From positions 4,650,001 to 4,714,000 of the forward strand of contig CM048843.1 of NCBI GenBank assembly GCA_026545765.1: a stretch of DNA of 64,000 bases, read 5' to 3'. Position 1 is the first letter of the stretch; each line of letters starts with the position of its first letter. This document shows positions 22,457-35,030 of this stretch, piece after piece. Made by a program: the position numbers and the translations under genes. The notes beneath the pieces are model-generated. The model was not told where the DNA came from. It saw only the letters and a list, made by a program, of their open reading frames with translations, and did no database searches. Source of the DNA: Plantago major. Lineage: Eukaryota > Streptophyta > Magnoliopsida > Lamiales > Plantaginaceae.

Positions 22457-24758
22457 GATCCATTTGTTGAAGTAGAGATTAGGATTACCAGAAATTTATG
22501 AATTGCTGATTTAGGGGGAAATGGTAGCCACCGTATACGGCCCATTTATACGGCGTCCGGCAGTGAAACGACGCCGTGGATGATAGCTTGAAATTTGTTT
22601 CAGAAATGTCTACGAATTCCACTGCTGGTGATATGGTAGGTTGGAGGAGACTTGGAGGGTTTATGAGGTTTTTGTGTAATCCAGGTGAAGAAGAAAAATT
22701 AAAATAATCTATCAAATTCTCGGCTCCTTCAAAATGGCAAAGTTACTCGTTTTATTATATAACTCGTCTTTCATACTCTTCCATTAAATTTGGTTAAATA
22801 TATATTTCTATACTTACAAACTTTTGCGATTCACCGGATTTCAGAGAGACAAAATCAACATCACATATTTAACTACAAATATATTTACTTCAAAGTTTAA
22901 ACATTGTGTGTATAATAAACATGCATTTTTATATTTATATGTATTTTTCAATAACGAACTCTACTAAAACTTGAACCAGTTCGAACTTACTTATTAGTAT
23001 TAGGCCTGTATGCAGGTAGGTATGAGCGGTTATTTTCCAAAACTCTAACCGACCCGCCTATGACGGGTTGTCCTAATCTCTAACCATGGCGGGTGTATTT
23101 TTTCTAAAACCATCGCGGGTGGGTTGACATTTAAGGCGGGTGGGTTGACATTTAAGGCGGGCGGATTGGCGGGTTTATAGCAATATCAAAATTAATATAC
23201 GTCGTTAAATTTCACAATACATTTTAAAACAAAATAATGCACTCCGTGGCCTAATGACGATACCTTAAGATGTTAAAAGTCTAATACATATAAAATATAA
23301 TTCAATAAATCTCAAATACAATCCAATAAATGTTTCAAGTTCAACAAAGTAAAATGAAATTGATTTGAAGATGCTGAAAATGAAATTCAAACGGTTGCTT
23401 GCTTCTATGGTGTGAGAGATGGGATTGGGGACTATGAATTGACCTAATTATTTAGTCTTATATATATACATATACAATATACTGACATAAATATAAAAAT
23501 TAAAAAAATACTAATATGTACATGTAGCGGACGGACAGGTGGGTTGCAGGTGACACCCGTCCTAACCGCCACCCTGGCGGGTGAAAAAAAATTATACCCG
23601 CGATTATTTTGTTCCAACATCAAAACCGTCACGAGTAGTTTGGCGGGCGGTGCGAGCGTTTTTTTTTTTTTCTTTTTTTTTTTATGTACACCCCTAATTA
23701 GTATGACTCAAGCTCAAGTTCTCAACTCGGCTGGTTATATATTACCCCTCACCAAAAAAAAAAGTACTCCTATTACGCCCTTATGTTTTGTGTTTGCAAA
23801 GTCAAAATCTCTTTTTCCTTTCTAATACTGTAGAAGTTGATCAACAACAAAGGTCTAAACTAATTTTAAATCATCCAACTTTATCTATAATAATTTGACA
23901 ATTTATAAATTATTGGAAATACTTAGACTACTTACTACTTTTTTTTTTTTTTAATTTTTTTTTTCAGCTTTTTTTTACCATTGACTAATAAAAAGTTTAA
24001 TTCGTGAGCTGAATTCTTTTTTTAAAATTGAAAAGCTTCCTTGAGTAGCTTTTTTGAAAAAGGAGCTTGTTATATTTTTATTCCGAAAATATCCATATCC
24101 AAATTAACCTAAATTAGACTAAATAAAATAAGAAGTAAAAACACTCATATTACCAAGCAACGAATTCTATACATCATGCACCCAATATTATCACCCAGTA
24201 ATTCTATACACATCAATTACTAATTTTTTTCATTACTAAGTTAAAATGCTCAACGATTATTTCTTTCAACTTTGATGATGTTATTAAAGTGGCGATGTAA
24301 AATACATTAAATATATATTATAATTATTGGACAAAATATGATATATTATTATTTAAAAAACTATAGACTAATAATACGATAAAAAAGGTTAAAAGAGAAA
24401 AAAAAAGTAATGCCTTTTACGTCATTTTACAAAAATTTTAATTTCTTCAACTACATTCTTCTAACCAGCATAGAATTTTATATGGGGTTGGGCTTGTCTC
24501 CTCAAGCAGTCAAGCTAAACTTCAAAGAAATATTTACCTTAGTCACCAGACCAATTTGATTACAACAAAGGCATCATCAAATCAAATCTTCCAAAATTTG
24601 GTACATGGTAATAAAAAATGAAAAAGCTTTACAAGTCTCATCTCATATCCATCGTCTCATTCTCATCTAAACATCTAGTAAAATACAACTCTGACAACAA
24701 TCATCTTCATGGCCAACAGGAAACAGGGAAATGAAAATAGCAAAGCCATAGTTTATTG
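22457..24758. other. Intergenic between DnaJ and AP-4 mu genes
   Basis: Holds the DnaJ-gene promoter side (22,457-22,750), a hAT element (23,001-23,696) and poly-T tracts at about 23,660-23,690 and 23,938-23,965. The 24,000-24,750 part is AT-rich and probably contains the 3' end of the AP-4 mu transcript. No other coding region is supported. Confidence 0.55.
23001..23696. mobile_element. hAT-type non-autonomous element, 8-bp TSD
   Basis: 696 bp flanked by the perfect 8-bp repeat attagtat (22,993-23,000 and 23,697-23,704). The ends are short inverted repeats: taggcctgtatg at the left and gtacacccccta-type (catgtacacccct complement taggggtgtaca) at the right. The interior has GC-rich ggcgggtgggttg tandem units (about 23,105-23,165) and no transposase frame. 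TA-G-ended termini plus an 8-bp duplication indicate the hAT superfamily. Confidence 0.82.
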
Positions 24759-27700
24759 TCATATCCGAGCAACATAAGAGTTGGCTTGAGTGACATATCT
24801 AACCCACCGATATGGATTGGAAGCTTTCGATTTCTTTGCTATCTGTAAATACTTCACCTGCATCAAAGCACAATATTGGTTTAGACGACAGAAATATTGG
24901 CAAGATATGTATGCTAGCATCAGTTAACCTAGTAAAGAATGTTATCTGCCATTCCACAAAATGAAGGAATCAGAAAGATAAACAGAGTTATAGGGTCAAA
25001 TGTCAAGGCGATAATTCCGGCAATGATCATGCAGGCTGAAATGATAATCAACTCAAGTATAATAAGTGTCCAATTAGGAACACTACTTTTGGAACTTGTT
25101 GCATTTTATCGGCTGAAGTTTACCTTACATATGCCCAATTAGTAGAGTGACATTAAGGTGACTATCAATTTGGTACTTTTGGAACAGTTTTCATATCATT
25201 AAGTAGATATCAGTTGCAGTCAGGACCAATTGCCCTTTGCAAGATAACGAGTTTTATGCCACAACCATCATTAATTGTTGTCACTTTGTCCATTCTGGTC
25301 ATGAAATAGTATTCACCAATTCTTTTGTTTTGTTTTTTTGTTTGTTGTTTTTTATTTTTTACACTTTCTAATAATCTTTTTTTTTTTCAAAATCATGTGA
25401 TTAGTTACACCTTTGATTTTGGACGGACAGAGATAGCCTCAAGTAATGCAAGCTGCATCCTCACTGTCATAACTAGCTTGTAAGGGCACTATGCATCAGT
25501 AAAACATTTACCTGTAGCCTTGAAGGATTATACATAGGTATTGTGAAGGTCATACTCACTGGCCCAGCTTCTTTAGTGATATTTCCTGTGTTACCCATAA
25601 CAATGAATGGGAGAATAACAGGTTAACAGCTGAAATTGATTATAAAATCAAATCATAAACAACAAATTTTCAGTTCTGTAATTGTACCGTGCAACTCATG
25701 GGAAAAATTTAGCTTTGCACGTAGAGTGTGTTCAGATCCACCAACAATCTGTTATGCACGAGGATTTGTTAGGGACTATTTGCGAACAAAGTAACAGCAA
25801 AGATAACTGAACACTCAAAATCAAAGATGATCTATTTATACAAGAAGAGGCAGAAAGATTCGTCACCTTCTTCATATTCCACTCCAGCCTCTTGTTTGAT
25901 TCTTTGAAATCAGCAGCTTGTCCAACTACTCCAGGCTCCAGCTCAAAATTAACTCTATAATCCACATGGAATAAAGTAAATTAAAGCGCTCAATGCATTA
26001 ATAAGAGTGTAACTGTACAAAACTTAGTAATTCACTTCACAACTTCCAGAATTCAAACTTTTTTCGAGCTTTCCGATAAGACTCTGGAAATAGAACTTTT
26101 AAATTTCACGGATGAATATGTTAAAAAAACTAGCATAAAACCCCACAAGATAGTTCCATACAAGAAACATTACCTTGTTGTACATGACGGCAGCGGCATT
26201 TCTACTTGAATAGTGTTAGCAGTGATGCTTGAAGGAAACTCAGCACGAACTTTAAGAATCACTTCAGCCTAAATTGCGGTGACAAAAGAAAACCATATAG
26301 TGGTTAGCTCCATGCACCGATAGTCCAATCACATTCAAATTATTTAAAATGCCACCGTTACAAAGAGTGGATAAAGACAAACCCAGATATATGACAATGG
26401 TCATTTACGTTCCCATGCACATCCTAACTAAAGTAATGATTTTCTGTAGTCTCATTCCTGCAAAGATTTAAATGCAAAATAACCAGTGTTTACCTTAAGG
26501 GTTCCAGCTTCTTCAATTAACGTATTAACAGAGAAAGGGGGCTTGAATTCCTGTGTGATGCGATAGTTCATGACAGGGAATTCCCCATCCGACGGTACCT
26601 GATAAGTGTCAAGTCATAATAACATGTCAATCTTGGGCATACCTGCTGTAAATCAGATAACTTGCGGATCATGACACTTATAGGTGTATATTCAGTAGTT
26701 AATTATTTCCGTGTATATACAAGACTATGGGGCTATTTATTGGGGAAGATAACTCACACAAGGCATTAAACCTATTACTTCAGCAAACAGTAAGCTTCTA
26801 TTCCTAAAGATCATGATCTGGTATTTAGCTTGAAAATAAGCAAGCCATATAATTTTACTAAGAAATATATCTAAGAAGATCAAAAGGGAATGTAAGTCAG
26901 TCAGTGAAGCATCCTGCATCACTAACCAAAGATAGTGTTCTATCAACATCAAAGCTATCCAGATGAACAGATTCGTGGAAATTGCAATCATCCAGAATAA
27001 CTGGTCCAGCTCCAGAAGAGCCACTATAACCTGCACAGGTAATATATTACATTGAGTAATTGGTGTTCATAACTCATGCTCAAAATATTTTAATCGCTAA
27101 AACAGAAAGAGGTTAATATATCTTCTAATCGACAAGTCAGAATTGAAAGTTAAAACATTAAAGATATTTTCATTGCAAAATACATTAACCATTAGGATAC
27201 CATAATTTGGGGTTCCATTTCTTCCGATGGACAGGTCATCGTTTAGGGCTAATTTGATTTCAGGATTTCCAGTCAGATAACTCTTCATTTGGATCGTCCC
27301 ATCGATTTCAGATGTTAATATGTATCCCTGTTCAGAATTAGATTGCAGGAAAATTCAGTATTGAGGGAGAATAAACTGAAAATCAGATGATAAAGAGATG
27401 TGCATTTAAAGATGCATACCATTATTAAGAGTAGGTGAATTAAAAAACACAAAACTGAACAAATATTTGTCTCAAATTTCCTCGCATACTAGCAGCAACT
27501 CTAGTATTAATACTTCTAAAATCTGCTTGTTGCTTAATTTTTTCAAGACTCTTGGTTTCTCATCCCAATGAATCAAATGAAGTGCCCCTACCACAGCAAT
27601 TGAGATGAAAAACTGTAGGTAATTCCATAAAATTAGAACATGACTTACACTAGAACTGAAGGTCACACTTATTTTCTCGATTATATCAACAAAGATTTCC

Positions 27701-30030
27701 TCCCTCTTCCTGCCCCCAGGTTCATGGGCCACAACAGATTTTGTAACTGCAGTCCCAGGCATCCGTTTGTTCCCTTGCTGCAAAACATAGAAGTAGTCGG
27801 AATCAGAGAAGCAAATCGTTTGAAATAAACTCAGTTGAAATGAATAATATGGCATAAGAATATAAAATTGAGAAAAAGTGATTCTTTAGGTCTATATATT
27901 GGTTATTGTGTAGAGAGCTTAGTACCATAAACAAGGATGCAGGACCAAGGGGTGGCATGCGTGCAGCATCAACCACAATTGGCTCATTGAATATGAAAGA
28001 CTTCAATACTTCAGTAGATGTTGTTTGGACATAACCAAAATCCTGCAGATAGAAAAGAACATATATCACAACATTCAACATATTAACCAAAATCTTCCAT
28101 GCCTACCATGCTAACAAAATTACGTGCAAAGTGCATTGTGAGAAAGTTGCTTTTTGTACAGTACTTACTACAACTTCGTCAAGAAGCTCATACACAAGAA
28201 CAAAATTCTTTCGCAATGATTCTTCGTTGAGAACTCCAAGGTAATCTTTTATGACCCGGGCAATCCTTTGCAGAAGCTCCAATGCCAACGAGGGCGATAA
28301 GTTATTCCTAGTGGTTGCAACAAAAAGCAGGCCAACCACCTTTACGTGAAAGTAGTTTACGCCATCTAGATTCTGATGACGAATACACAAAAAAGTAAAA
28401 AATTATATCAGAATCCAAATGGACAAATGGAACATGAATACAGTACGATTCACACAACTCAATCTAAATCAGTTGACAATAAGTGGACAGGAAAAAAAAA
28501 ATTCTAATTAATTCCATAATGCACCGAATACGATTACATTTTGAATAAGTACCATAACATGTTTGGTGAGCTACCCAAAACAACACACTTCAACACAAAC
28601 AGTAATTAAAGTGCTTAGTACAAATTGATCAAAGACTATTATTGCACATTAAAAACTATTGTTTGTGCGATGAAAGCCTGAAGCATGTCCTGAAATTGAT
28701 CAGTAAAGGGCAATACTCAATAGTTAAAATACCCACAAAGACAGGTGGTGCTTCCTCTTTGCCATCCTCTTTCCAGAACTTTACTTTCCGGAAAAAAATT
28801 TCTGCACTTCCTTTCTGTACATCACCACGATCTGCACCGTCAAAACAATACAATCAGGAAAAATATACGAGTGTGGTATAGAAGATGCTAAAAGAAATAG
28901 ACTAAAGAAACAAATCGAACTAAGGTCCCAATCTTCACTCAAGATGAGAATCAGATATAATTCACAAAGGCTAATCTTCACTAGCAGGTAATACTTGACA
29001 TTCTTACGTGAAAGAGCACGAAATAAGTCATCAGTTCTCATGGGTGCTAATTTTGGTGAAACTTAGATGGCACCACTTGGCAAGACAATATTTATATGAA
29101 ACTCGCTACTTATCAGGGATGTGAAGATCAATTCTATAGCATTTCAGTAATATCTATGCTAGCAACAAAGCCTATCAGTTATAATCTTCTAAAGATGGAC
29201 AGCACCCAAACATGCTCCCATTTTGGTCCAAGACTTGACAGGACCTTGCCTTTCAAACCCCAATAGCAGAATGGTAAAGGAGCACTACATCACCGGTGGC
29301 AACTAATCCTTTCATACAGTTGGAATGAGGCTTCTGCACCCAAAACATCTATACCGCAGATCTTTCAACTGGCCTGAAATCTCATATTGCACTAAACTAA
29401 CTCTCCAGATATCTATCACTCCTCAAGATAAGTAGCATCTTTAACTTGTGGAATGAGGCACTTGCACCCCAAAACAACCTTCTAGAAGTATAGAAGTTAT
29501 ACATAATTCCGATATAAACCTCAGATCTTTTAACTAGCCTGAAATATCATATTGCCCAAAACTAAACTTTCTCCAGATATCTATCACTCCTCAAGATCAA
29601 TAGCATCTTTAACAGGTGAAATTAGATACTTAACATAGATCACAATCCAATAAACCCAATCATTCTAAGTCTTTCTTAGCAATTGCAAATAACCGAGCAA
29701 ACAAACACATTGAAATCCGAAACTGAACAAAGTCCACTTCGAAAAACAGCAATCTCCGGCAAGAAAGAAGAGGAACAGAGCTGAGGTCAATTGCAATAAT
29801 GAGAAGCAAATGAGAAGAACAAGACAAATAGCGCGATACAGATGAGATCGCAAATAGACGATGCCCAATCATCCTAGACAAAAGCAGAATTGAAATCTGA
29901 AAATGATTGACTAAATTCAGGCAGAAATGAAGTAGTTGAGCATGCAATAGAATGAAAAGAGAGAAAACATACAATCTCGGAAGACGATGTTATCGCCTCT
30001 CTGTGAGAGGACGAAGAACTGAGAGATCAT
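24759..30030 (-). CDS. AP4M: AP-4 complex subunit mu (13 exons, complete)
   Basis: Medium subunit of adaptor complex AP-4, which binds tyrosine-type sorting signals and helps form non-clathrin vesicles at the trans-Golgi network (vacuolar sorting in plants). Exons in transcript order: 29973-30030, 28737-28831, 28372-28169 (low-high 28169-28372), 27926-28042, 27649-27777, 27201-27327, 26927-27030, 26494-26598, 26174-26268, 25867-25954, 25688-25748, 25512-25585, 24759-24857. Every junction is GT-AG and in phase, giving 451 codons, the length I recall for the Arabidopsis protein. The protein begins MISQFFVLSQRGDNIVFRDY. A longin-like N-terminal domain spans about 1-140. A linker follows (QGNKRMPGTAVTKSVV), then the mu homology domain from about 180, ending NPYRWVRYVTQANSYVARI. 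No broken or missing segment was seen. The first intron (1,141 bp) carries a partial tandem duplication. Confidence 0.97.
29320..29613. repeat. Partial tandem duplication in AP-4 mu intron 1
   Basis: tggaatgagg at 29,321 recurs at 29,449. cagatcttt-aact-gcctgaaat and tccagatatctatcactcc recur about 167 bp apart (29,404 and 29,571). The second unit carries about 39 extra bases. It is intronic and not coding. Confidence 0.8.
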
Positions 30031-30719
30031 GGTGGATTGTGAGCTAAACTGTACGACCAGACTCAACTCAGAATTTACAAACAACGAGATCGATAGGGCG
30101 TGTTTGGTTAGTTTTCTTTGTTAGATCAGACTAATAATTTTTCCGGTTCAACCAATTCAACTGGCACAAAAGTTTAACCATCTATAAGCTTAATTAGGGA
30201 GGACTGGAGTGCAATTTGCTCCAATACACTCGCTAGCTAGCTAGGCAATTTCTTGAGTATCCATGTCGGATCACCAATCCAAATCCGCCAGATTTCACTT
30301 AAAAAATTGACTCTCCCGCTTATCGTTGTAACGTTTAAAACGATGTCTAATTGTAGTATTGGGGGTCTAGTTTGATTGAGGATGAATTATGAGCAGAAGT
30401 GTAGTATCGGTGGTCTATTTAAAGGAAATATGAGTTGAAATGATGTTGGAATACTTTTAAGTTTAATTTTATTATTTTTAAAATTTAAATATTCATAACT
30501 ATTATAATGTCAAATATGTACTTTACCAAATAAAAATATAAATTTTTTTGGTGACCAGTCCGGTGACCACGATCCACTATGGGATATTTTTTAGGAATTT
30601 TGTCACTAAACCCGTCACTACAAAAGTTCCCCTGCGATCACGATCCCTTGCTAAAAAATTGATGGAGATGATTATGGTTATGGTAATGTTTATAATGATC
30701 ATTGTAATGTGTGAATGAT

Positions 30720-30900
30720 CAGGGGCGAAGCTAGCATTTGAAACTACCTAGGGCTTCTCTTATATAAAAAAAAAATTCTTCTAATTTTGTATAGGTGTAA
30801 TTTGAAAAAAAACGGAAAAAAATACATATAATTTTTTTTATTTTTTTTTTAAATGGGTGGGGCTTCAGTCCCACCATGGCAAAGCATAGCTTCGCCACTG
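30720..30900. mobile_element. hAT MITE, 181 bp, perfect 8-bp TSD
   Basis: Flanked by tgaatgat at 30,712-30,719 and 30,901-30,908. Termini caggggcgaagctagcattt and (complement of the right end) cagtggcgaagctatgcttt are inverted repeats. The interior is A/T-rich. This is a clean, relatively young insertion. Confidence 0.92.
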
Positions 30901-31399
30901 TGAATGATGCTTGTGTTTGTAATAATGACTATTGTTCTAATGTTTCAGGGATCATACATTGGGACGAAAGTTGAAGTTTCCCTACTACCGGGACAAAAGT
31001 TGTTATATATGAAATCCTCCAACAAAAGACGAACTTTGATGTAAGCCAGCCATGATAGTTTTAAGATGGCTTGTTATAGTTTTAAGCGACAATCTAATAT
31101 CATTAAACCACCATTAAACAAGTCTAAAAGTTTCAGATATGCCATTAAAACATCAATAAACAAGCTTAAAATAAGATACTTGAAACATTCAGTCATTACA
31201 ATATTAAAATACTCATCCAAAGGTTTTAAAACATCTATTCTCATAGGAAAAAAATTACAATAAATGTTCATTCGGTGTTTTTTTATGCAAATACAAACTG
31301 AGTTGTTAAAATAGGTCTTTTTTTATTAAACTCGTTGGTGAACTTCGACTTCTGTCTTTTGTTGCTTGTGCTTCAATCTTGCAGTGACACCCTTGACAG

Positions 31400-32205
31400 A
31401 CCTATCATCAAACTCGATGTCATCATTAGCACCTGCTTAAAACATTCATTAACTGGGTTAAAATCATAACAACTCTCATCAAAACTATCACATTGGTGCT
31501 TAAAAACAAAGAAGAAATGTGCAACACATGCTAAAAACAGTAACATTGATGTTTAAAACCATAGCAGTGCATCTTAAAACTATAACAAAGCAGGAACATG
31601 CAACACAAGCTAAAATCAGTAACATTTATACAAAAAACCATAATCGTGCCTCTTAAAACTATAACAAAACATTTGCAAAAAATAAAATCATAAATATTTC
31701 TCAGAAGCTAAAACACTAATGTTGATGCTTAAAACTACAACAATAAGTTTTATAACTATAACATATGCGCTAAAAACAATAACATGCAACTACTCAACAT
31801 AAGATAAATATAGTAACATTAATGCTTAAAACCATAACTGTGTCTCTTAAAACTATAACAAAACCTCTTAAAACTGTAACCAAGCACGAACATGCAACAC
31901 AAGCTAAAAACAGTAACATTGATGCTTAAAACCATAACAGTGCATCTTAAAACTATAACAATGCCTCTTAAAACTATAACAATTCATCTTTAAACTATAA
32001 CAAAGCATTTGCAAAAAATCAAATCATAAATATTTCACCAGAGGCTAAAAACAGCAACGTTGATGTTTAAAACTACAATAATAAGTCTTGAAACTATAAC
32101 ATTTGCGTTAAACCAGTAACAGGCGTAAACATTCAACACAAGCTAAAACCATAACAATGATGCTTAAAAATATAACACCAACTCTTAAAACCATAACAAA
32201 GCACC
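31400..32205. repeat. Degenerate minisatellite of CTTAAAACTATAACA units
   Basis: A 15-20-bp motif (cttaaaactataaca and variants such as cttaaaaccataaca) repeats dozens of times. It is organised in a higher-order unit: aacatgcaacacaagctaaaa appears near 31,590 and 31,890, and gcaaaaaat-aaatcataaatattt near 31,675 and 32,010. The spacing is about 300-335 bp. Confidence 0.8.
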
Positions 32206-32416
32206 AGATTGCGAAATTTGATTTTCACTGTACAGATTTCAGATCTGAAATCAGAGCTGGAAATATCAAATCGTAAAATCAGCGAAAATGAAAAATAAAA
32301 GGTCAAATTTCACTTCCGATTGAGATTTTAACGAAAAAAGCGAGATGAATTTGTTGATTTGAACATTTTGGCAACTGGATCTGAAAATTTGGTGGAAATC
32401 CGGCGAAATCGTGTGT

Positions 32417-32458
32417 GAGAGATAGAGATAGAGATAGAGATAGAGATAGAGATAGAGC
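32417..32458. repeat. (GAGATA)n microsatellite
   Basis: About seven units of gagata in a row, next to a GA-rich tract. It is responsible for the Ser/Ile-Ser and Leu-Ser-rich open frames on the other strand, which are not genes. Confidence 0.9.
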
Positions 32459-33181
32459 TAAGAGAGAGATTGACCAGTACGATTTGATCGCCGTCATGTT
32501 GGAGCACCATAATTTCCGACGGAGGATGTGGTTCCGGTGGTGGTTCCGACGGAGGATATGGAGTGAGTGAAGAGAGATATGGATGTTTCTCTCACTAGGA
32601 TTTTTGTAAAGAGAGAAAGATGGTTGAGCTGTGAGTCTTTTTGTGAGAGAGTGTTGTTATTTGATGTATTTATATAAAAACTACTGACCGGTTTGTAGTG
32701 TTTCTGACTGGTTCTTTAGTGTGAAAACCGAATTTTCCTATAGGTTAGGAAAATCTTTCCTTTTACTATACTTACTCTTGATGTTGTACTCGTAAGTTGT
32801 AACTAGTGTTCTTAGAGTGACTTTGCTCAAGGTTCAGTGGCCATTTGATGCATACAAAAGTAACTCAGGTTCAGTATCATTTGATTTGATGCTTAGAAAT
32901 GGTTAATGCACCAAGAATCAAGATACAAGAATGTTAAACGCATAACAGTTTTTACTAAATGCAGAATACTTTTTTTTACATATTGTAAATAATACCACTA
33001 TTATAACAATTTACAAAATACTTCATTAACTTTAAAAAATTACAATATTACCTCAAAAACATTTAAACAAGTTTATACGAATTAATTTCAAAATCCGAAT
33101 AAAAGAAATAAAAAAAAATCGAAAAACAATACGAAGAACGGTACCGGAGCTCCGGTGATCTCCGACATCGGAGTCGGAGTC

Positions 33182-33298
33182 GCTCCGATCTACTCCAGAT
33201 CGGAGCAGATCTGGAGCACTGCTCCGATCTGGCAGATCGGAGCAGTGTTCCCTGGTCCGATCTGCCAAATCGGAGCCTCAAGCTCCAGATCGGAGCTT
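33182..33298. repeat. Cluster of perfect short palindromes around AGATCGGAGC
   Basis: Three stem-loops lie in 117 bp. 33,182-33,206 has 10-bp arms (gctccgatct / agatcggagc) with a 5-base loop. 33,217-33,247 has 14-bp arms with a 3-base loop. 33,280-33,298 has 7-bp arms with a 5-base loop. Further gctccgatct copies flank them. No coding frame is credible here. Confidence 0.8.
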
Positions 33299-34109
33299 GT
33301 GTCATGCTCCGATCTTGATGTAAAAACTAGGTTGTATCAAGTTTTTACTGACAAGCATGAATAGGGCAAAGTGAAAGAGTCGAATTTGTCAATACCATAA
33401 CATATTGAGTTGTTTGACAATCGATTAAAATCATGAAAACTAGGTTAAAATAGATATTTTTAATCAGGTTTTGGTAATTTTGATCACTTGAACACTATAG
33501 ATTTTACAGGATAAAGATACCGTTCTAACTCATCCTCTTTTCAACGCTGCAATTAAAACATGAAACTCCCCCTAAGCATCTCATGAAGTTCTAGATTCAA
33601 AAACTTGCTCGGCTCTACAATTTCCGTTACTAGTTCCACAATGATCATGAAACTCAAGGTAGACAGTATCCGTACAACATTAGCTGCCCTGCAAATGTGT
33701 TGTCGACTGTCTGAGTATCAGACGATGTATAGGCTTCTTCAACTTCATCAATGCTCACTTTATCCTCAGCTTTCATGTCAGATTTGTCTATCTGATCCTC
33801 TACCATGTGATCTCTCACTTCGGCATGTTCACCCACCCATATCAAACCATTGCGTCCCATAATCAAGTCCGTTCCATATTGGTCGAGGTATTGAAAATGT
33901 CTGCTAGCTACTCTTTTTGGAACCGCAAGTAGCTAAGCTGACCGTACTTTTTATTCTAATTTTATTTTATTTTATATTTTATCTTTATATATAGTGGACT
34001 AGGTCTTGTAATATTTTCTAAATTTTAGGCCCGAGCCCACCTACACTATGTATATAAAGTCCAAAACCCTTTTTCTTTAGCCAAAATTTCTTGAGAAACA
34101 ATTTGCAGC

Positions 34110-34564
34110 AGCACCTATTATGACTCCCAGTGAGGGACGTCTGAAAGCTCGATCCGAGATAATGGACACGTACAATTCCTAGTGAAGTTGTTCTTAAGCG
34201 CTGCAAGCATTTTTGGCGTGTTCTGGTCATATTCAACCTTGGACTTGCTGGTTACATGTTTGCTAACGCATCGGCATGCAAGGAAAAGAGGGCAAAATCG
34301 AAAGCTCATGTTCTAGCAAAAGACGCTTCTACTCCAATCGATGAAGTTGTTCCTGTGCAACAGGAACCTATTGTTACTCGGCCCATCGAAAGTCTTTCGA
34401 TGGTTCGACAACCTATCGGAGAGGATCAACAACGTGAACTTTTCAAGTGGATATTGGAGGAGAAAAGAAATCTAAAACCCGATAGAGAAGAGAAAAAGAG
34501 AGTCGACAAAGACAAGGCTATTCTCAAGAAGTTTATTCGTGCAAAGCACATACCAAAATTTTGA
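34110..34564 (+). pseudogene. Frameshifted copy of a small plant membrane protein
   Basis: From about 34,198 one frame reads KRCKHFWRVLVIFNLGLAGY, then MFANASACKEK, a linker and EDQQRELFKWILEEKR...AKHIPKF, ending at TGA 34,562-34,564. The hydrophobic VLVIFNLGLAGYMF looks like a single membrane span and the tail is highly charged. The presumed start region (MTPSEGRLKARSEIMDTYN from about 34,120) lies in another frame that stops at 34,181, so one base appears lost near 34,178. I recall this layout from small uncharacterised plant proteins, but not a name. The lack of introns suggests a retrocopy; no poly-A tract was seen. The open part from ATG 34,256 alone would encode 102 residues without the span's start. 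Confidence 0.5.
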
Positions 34565-35030
34565 AGTGTAACTCTGTACGTTACTCATGTAATATAAGTA
34601 TTGTGTGCTTGCTGTCAAAAGTAGACATATGAGTGATTAAATTCTGCAAAGTTGAGCTATGCATGCATCAGCCACTGGTTCACAACCCAAGTCGACGCAA
34701 AACAATAATCGTAAGCAGCAAAATCTTTAACTAGGCCTCGTCAGTTGGCTAACCAATATAGAAGCAGAATCTCCAAGTAAATATAACCATACACGAATCG
34801 AAATTTCTCTAAGAAACCATAATCTAGTGGAACATTCAGTGTCAAGTTCCTTACAAAGAGGTAAACCATGTACAAAGTGGTTTCATTTTGGAGCACAACA
34901 GATAAAGAAGGATCCTTGTGAACTATCGTGAGAGGGATCACTTGCAATATCCATTATATGAACTTCGTAATCTGTTGCAGCATATCGCATGAACTAGAGT
35001 GCAATACTCGGAATCAAGTGTAAGCAAGCA
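34565..35030. other. Short intergenic region 3' of the RhoGAP gene
   Basis: Includes the likely 3' UTR of the minus-strand RhoGAP gene adjacent to 35,031. No coding sequence is recognised. A minus-strand open frame at 34,741-34,947 has no domain. Confidence 0.45.

Larger units (their letters stand above)
30031..34109. other. Intergenic repeat-rich region upstream of AP-4 mu
   Basis: Promoter side of the AP-4 mu gene (30,031-30,300), then a hAT MITE (30,720-30,900), a large degenerate tandem array (31,400-32,200), a GAGATA microsatellite and a cluster of GATC-centred palindromes (33,180-33,300). A minus-strand open frame at 33,654-33,866 (acidic, VEDQIDKSDMKAEDKV) may be a stray gene fragment, but I do not recognise it. 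No host gene is supported. Confidence 0.5.

Noticed and set aside
31400-32205. CRISPR-like array of short repeats
   Set aside because: Units are degenerate, AT-rich and lack uniform unique spacers, and the genome is a plant; it is a minisatellite.
32303-32510. Leu-Ser or Ile-Ser-repeat open frames
   Set aside because: They are translations of the GAGATA microsatellite.
33182-33298. AGATCGGAGC resembling a sequencing adapter
   Set aside because: The common adapter continues differently after the first bases, and the copies here are diverse, inverted and embedded in related sequence; an artefact is unlikely though checkable.
33654-33866. Minus-strand acidic 70-codon open frame
   Set aside because: Composition looks protein-like, but I recognise no family, exon boundaries or neighbours; too little support to call a gene.
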